From contig CAJUPW010000047.1 in NCBI GenBank assembly GCA_910588635.1, forward strand, positions 1 through 7,533: a stretch of DNA of 7,533 bases, in the 5' to 3' direction. The position numbers were made by a program, and so were the translations under genes. Of the stretch, positions 5,711 to 7,533 are shown in pieces. How positions within the stretch are numbered: the stretch's first letter is position 1; every line of letters starts with the position of its first letter. This DNA comes from an uncultured Oscillospiraceae bacterium (GTDB taxonomy: Bacteria > Bacillota > Clostridia > Oscillospirales > Oscillospiraceae). The notes beneath the pieces were generated by a model. It did not search any database, had not been told where the DNA came from, and was given only the letters and a program-made list of their open reading frames with translations.

Positions 5711-5739
5711 TTGACAAAACACTTACAATATGTTATAAT
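5711..5739 (+). promoter_or_regulatory. Perfect-consensus sigma-A promoter for the VOC/isomerase unit
   Basis: TTGACA (5711-5716) and TATAAT (5734-5739) match consensus at all twelve positions with the optimal 17-base spacer. Predicted start of transcription is near 5746, only about 14 bases before the ATG at 5760, so the ribosome site (GGCGGGG, 5748-5754) would sit almost at the 5' end of the message. Confidence 0.88.
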
Positions 5740-5759
5740 GGGATGAAGGCGGGGATGAT

Positions 5760-6101
5760 ATGACATACCGGATCAAGCATGTGGGTATCAATAACGAAAC
5801 CGGCCAACAGGCCCGCGCACTCGCGGACGAACTGTGTGAAATTCTTGGACTGGAACAGATTTCAGAATCTCCCTCCAGTATTTTTGCCGGAGAGATATTT
5901 GAGGTCATGAAGCACTCCAACCGTGGGACACATGGTCATTTGGCGCTTCAAACCGAGGATGTAGAGGCAGCTATGGCGGAGCTTGCCGGAAAGGGGATCA
6001 CCTTCTACGAAAATACGATTCGTAGAGACAAGGACGGCAAAATTATTTTTGTATATTTACAGCAGCAATTTGGCGGTTTTGCCATTCACTTGACCATTTA
6101 A
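5760..6101 (+). CDS. VOC (glyoxalase/dioxygenase superfamily) protein, KHG/KDPG-aldolase-associated type
   Basis: A 113-residue single VOC module. Visible features are the opening IKHVGI with His7, THGHLALQTEDVEAAMAELAGKGI (from residue 57, His58 and His60), and the closing FGGFAIHL with His110. The body, with SSIFAGxxFEVMK, GTHGH and a GGFAIHL ending, resembles from memory the extra C-terminal domain attached to bifunctional 2-keto-4-hydroxyglutarate/KDPG aldolases in Clostridia; here no aldolase domain is present. VOC proteins bind a metal and catalyse isomerisations, epimerisations or lyase steps on small oxo-compounds. It is 13 bases upstream of a sugar-phosphate isomerase-type gene, so a shared role in sugar-acid breakdown is plausible. 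No reaction can be named from sequence alone. Confidence 0.85.
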   Translation: MTYRIKHVGINNETGQQARALADELCEILGLEQISESPSSIFAGEIFEVMKHSNRGTHGHLALQTEDVEAAMAELAGKGITFYENTIRRDKDGKIIFVYLQQQFGGFAIHLTI

Positions 6102-6114
6102 GGGAGGCCGCGCG

Positions 6115-6960
6115 ATGCAGCTATGTATGAATGAGCTTACAATCATGCAAAACGGAGACCTGTTTTCCCATATTGCGGCCTGCGCGGAGCAGGGCTATTC
6201 TTATATGGAGATTCGCAAAGCGAGCCTGATCCGCACGTTGCGGGAGGGCCGCAGTCTGGACGAAATTGACCGGGCGCTGAAGGACCACGGCGTTACGCCC
6301 GTCTGCGTAAACGCCATCGAGAGCATCTCCTTTCACGACCGGCGCGGTATGCGTATGCTGAAGGAGCTAAGCGATTACCTATTTTACTGCTGCCGCAGGA
6401 TAGGGTGCGGCTGTGTGGAAGTCATTGCCTCGTTTCGTCCTCCCACAGATCATTCGGACGAGATCAAGAACGAGACCGTCCAGGCACTTTTGCAGCTGTC
6501 CGACGTTGCGGGCCATTACGGCGTGAATCTGGCATTGGAGTATATGGGCCTTCCCGCCAGCTCTGTCAAGACCTTTCTGCAAAGCTTGGAAATCGTCAAT
6601 GCCGTGGGTCGGGACAATGTGGGCATTCTTTTGGACACATGGCACCATTACGCATTTGGTTCTCAGCCAGAGGATATTCTTCGGGCACAGGACGGACAGA
6701 TTTTAATGGTCCATGTCAGCGATTGTCCCGCCCGTGAGCCCGGAGAGGCCGTCCGCAGCGAGAGCTATTTTCCCGGAGACGGTGTGGTCCCTGTCACGGA
6801 CATACTGAGGAACCTGAAGAAAGTTGGCTATGACGGCGCCGTCTCTGTGGAAGTATTCGACCCGGCAGTCCAGTCAATGCCTGCTGAGGAATGTCTTGTC
6901 GCGGCGCGGGAAAAGACTCTGGCTGTGATGAAGGCCGCTGATGTTCTGACGCTCCCCTGA
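6115..6960 (+). CDS. Sugar phosphate isomerase/epimerase family protein (xylose-isomerase-like TIM barrel)
   Basis: A 281-residue protein of normal family length. The start ATG has GGGAGG (6102-6107) seven bases upstream, immediately after the stop of the VOC gene, so the two form one unit. It shows the metal-centre pattern of the AP-endonuclease-2/IolE/hydroxypyruvate-isomerase fold: Glu142 in LALEYMG, Asp174 and His177 in LLDTWHHY, His200 in MVHVSD, and Glu246 in VSVEVFD, with PGDG at about 222-225. Members isomerise or epimerise sugars, keto-sugars and inositol derivatives, or dehydrate inosose, with a divalent metal. Pairing with an aldolase-type VOC protein suggests sugar-acid or keto-sugar catabolism; exact substrate is unknown. 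GC content is intermediate between the pxp genes and the GNAT gene. Confidence 0.88.
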   Translation: MQLCMNELTIMQNGDLFSHIAACAEQGYSYMEIRKASLIRTLREGRSLDEIDRALKDHGVTPVCVNAIESISFHDRRGMRMLKELSDYLFYCCRRIGCGCVEVIASFRPPTDHSDEIKNETVQALLQLSDVAGHYGVNLALEYMGLPASSVKTFLQSLEIVNAVGRDNVGILLDTWHHYAFGSQPEDILRAQDGQILMVHVSDCPAREPGEAVRSESYFPGDGVVPVTDILRNLKKVGYDGAVSVEVFDPAVQSMPAEECLVAAREKTLAVMKAADVLTLP

Positions 6961-6982
6961 CGGCAAAAACACCGCGCCTTTA

Positions 6983-7007
6983 TGAAGTGCCCCCAAAAAG
7001 TTAGACA
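6983..7007. repeat. Terminal inverted repeat of the IS3-family element (transposase-end side)
   Basis: Starts TGAAGTGCCCCC followed by AAAAAGTTAGACA, the style of end found in IS3/IS150-group elements, which characteristically terminate in TG...CA. The partner repeat is off the right edge, so the exact inner limit is approximate. Confidence 0.8.
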
Positions 7008-7028
7008 AAAATAAGGCGGTAAAATTGT

Positions 7029-7532
7029 TCAAGCAGCCGAAAGGGCTTGTTGTCTGTGCAGAGCAGGCGGCAAGCCCTTTAGCTTTGCCTTGATGCGGCG
7101 ATTATTGTAGTAATCCAGATAGGCAATCAATTCATGCTTAAAGTGCTCTATGGACTGGAAGTCCTGCAGATAGAGCAACTCACTTTTCAGCAAGCCGAAA
7201 AAGTTTTCAATCACGGCATTGTCCAGACAGTTGCCTTTTCGGCTCATGCTCTGGTGGATTCCCTTTTTCTTGAGCATAGCTTGGTACTGTTTATGCTGGT
7301 ATTGCCAACCCTGATCGGAGTGAAGGATGAGTTTTGTTCCGTCCGGTATCGTTTCAAATGCTTTGTCCAGCATGGAGATAACCATGTTGAGAATTGGCCT
7401 GTCTGAGATTGTGTAGCTGACCAGATTGCTGCTGTACAGGTCAAGGATGGAAGACAGGTATAGTTTCTCTCCAAACAAGCTGAACTCTGTGACATCGGTG
7501 ACCCACTTCTGGTTTGGTTTTTCAGCATGGAA
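7029..7532 (-). CDS. IS3-family transposase OrfB, partial (N-terminal part beyond the right edge)
   Basis: The last 167 residues of a DDE (rve-type integrase) transposase, open to the right edge in the frame FHAEKPNQKWVTDVTEF. The catalytic triad is complete in this fragment: the first Asp in WVTDVTEF, the second in LHSDQGWQY, and the Glu in DNAVIENFF exactly 35 residues after the second Asp. The C-terminus (YLDYYNNRRIKAKLKGLPP) is typical of the group. In IS3 elements OrfA and OrfB are normally joined by a programmed -1 frameshift; that site would be off-window. No frameshift or stop is seen in the visible part, so the element could be active. Confidence 0.92.
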   Translation of the reverse strand, partial: FHAEKPNQKWVTDVTEFSLFGEKLYLSSILDLYSSNLVSYTISDRPILNMVISMLDKAFETIPDGTKLILHSDQGWQYQHKQYQAMLKKKGIHQSMSRKGNCLDNAVIENFFGLLKSELLYLQDFQSIEHFKHELIAYLDYYNNRRIKAKLKGLPPALHRQQALSAA

Positions 7533-7533
7533 G

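Larger units (their letters stand above)
6983..7533 (-). mobile_element. IS3-family insertion sequence (IS150-like group), right part, cut by the window edge
   Basis: The element begins at a TG terminus at 6983 and contains the 3' end of an OrfB transposase. The other end, OrfA and any target duplication lie outside the window. The three bases next to the end are TTA (6980-6982), the expected position of a 3-base duplication if one exists. It lies 22 bases after the isomerase stop and therefore did not break that gene. Confidence 0.85.

Noticed and set aside
5576..5722. N-terminal extension of the GNAT protein to 5722
   Set aside because: It would overlap the TTGATA/TATAAT promoter and lacks a ribosome site; the ATG at 5575 has a strong one.
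6971..7020. Possible stem between ACCGCGCCTTTAT (from 6971) and ATAAGGCGGT (7011-7020) as an isomerase terminator
   Set aside because: It needs bulged bases, has a wide loop and spans the IS boundary at 6983, so it is probably chance, though it could act by accident.

Overview
The window looks like chromosome of an anaerobic, gut-type Firmicute. Supporting signs are the strong GGAGG-type ribosome sites, frequent GTG starts, sigma-A promoters, GC-rich metabolic genes with AT-rich spacers, and protein sequences of Clostridia type; an Oscillospiraceae-like lineage (Flavonifractor or relatives) is a guess from style, not a proof. No rRNA, tRNA or CRISPR was found.

Left part (1-4925): a D-2-hydroxyacid dehydrogenase gene runs leftward off the window. 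Back to back with it is a rightward four-gene unit: a DAACS-family (SDF/GltP-like) secondary symporter, then the three 5-oxoprolinase subunits pxpB, pxpC and pxpA. The 250-base AT-rich spacer between the two directions holds one promoter for each side. An inverted repeat lies almost exactly midway between them, as expected of a shared activator or repressor site. The simplest reading is import of 5-oxoproline (pyroglutamate) or a related lactam, ATP-dependent ring opening to glutamate, and possibly disposal of reducing power by the divergent dehydrogenase. Several residues depart from the best-known family members: the transporter has lost the side-chain-binding Arg and most of the Ser-rich loop, PxpA has Ala where E. 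coli has Lys in its PHG motif, PxpB has His in GFxPGF, and PxpC ends in a short strand that resembles the start of a biotin-carrier domain. The true substrate may therefore not be plain 5-oxoproline. Hairpins without a T-run sit between symporter and pxpB and between pxpC and pxpA.

Middle part (4926-5759): several hairpins, then an AT-rich leftward GNAT acetyltransferase gene whose composition differs from both sides and suggests acquisition.

Right part (5760-7533): a two-gene rightward unit, driven by a perfect TTGACA-17-TATAAT promoter with a very short leader. It encodes a stand-alone VOC protein resembling the extra C-terminal domain of clostridial KHG/KDPG aldolases, followed by a sugar-phosphate isomerase/epimerase-type TIM barrel. 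The terminal inverted repeat of an IS3-family element begins 22 bases after the second gene. Its transposase (OrfB) faces left and is cut by the window edge.

No clearly new molecular machine is visible. The most interesting candidate is the divergent symporter/Pxp unit with its central operator-like repeat.
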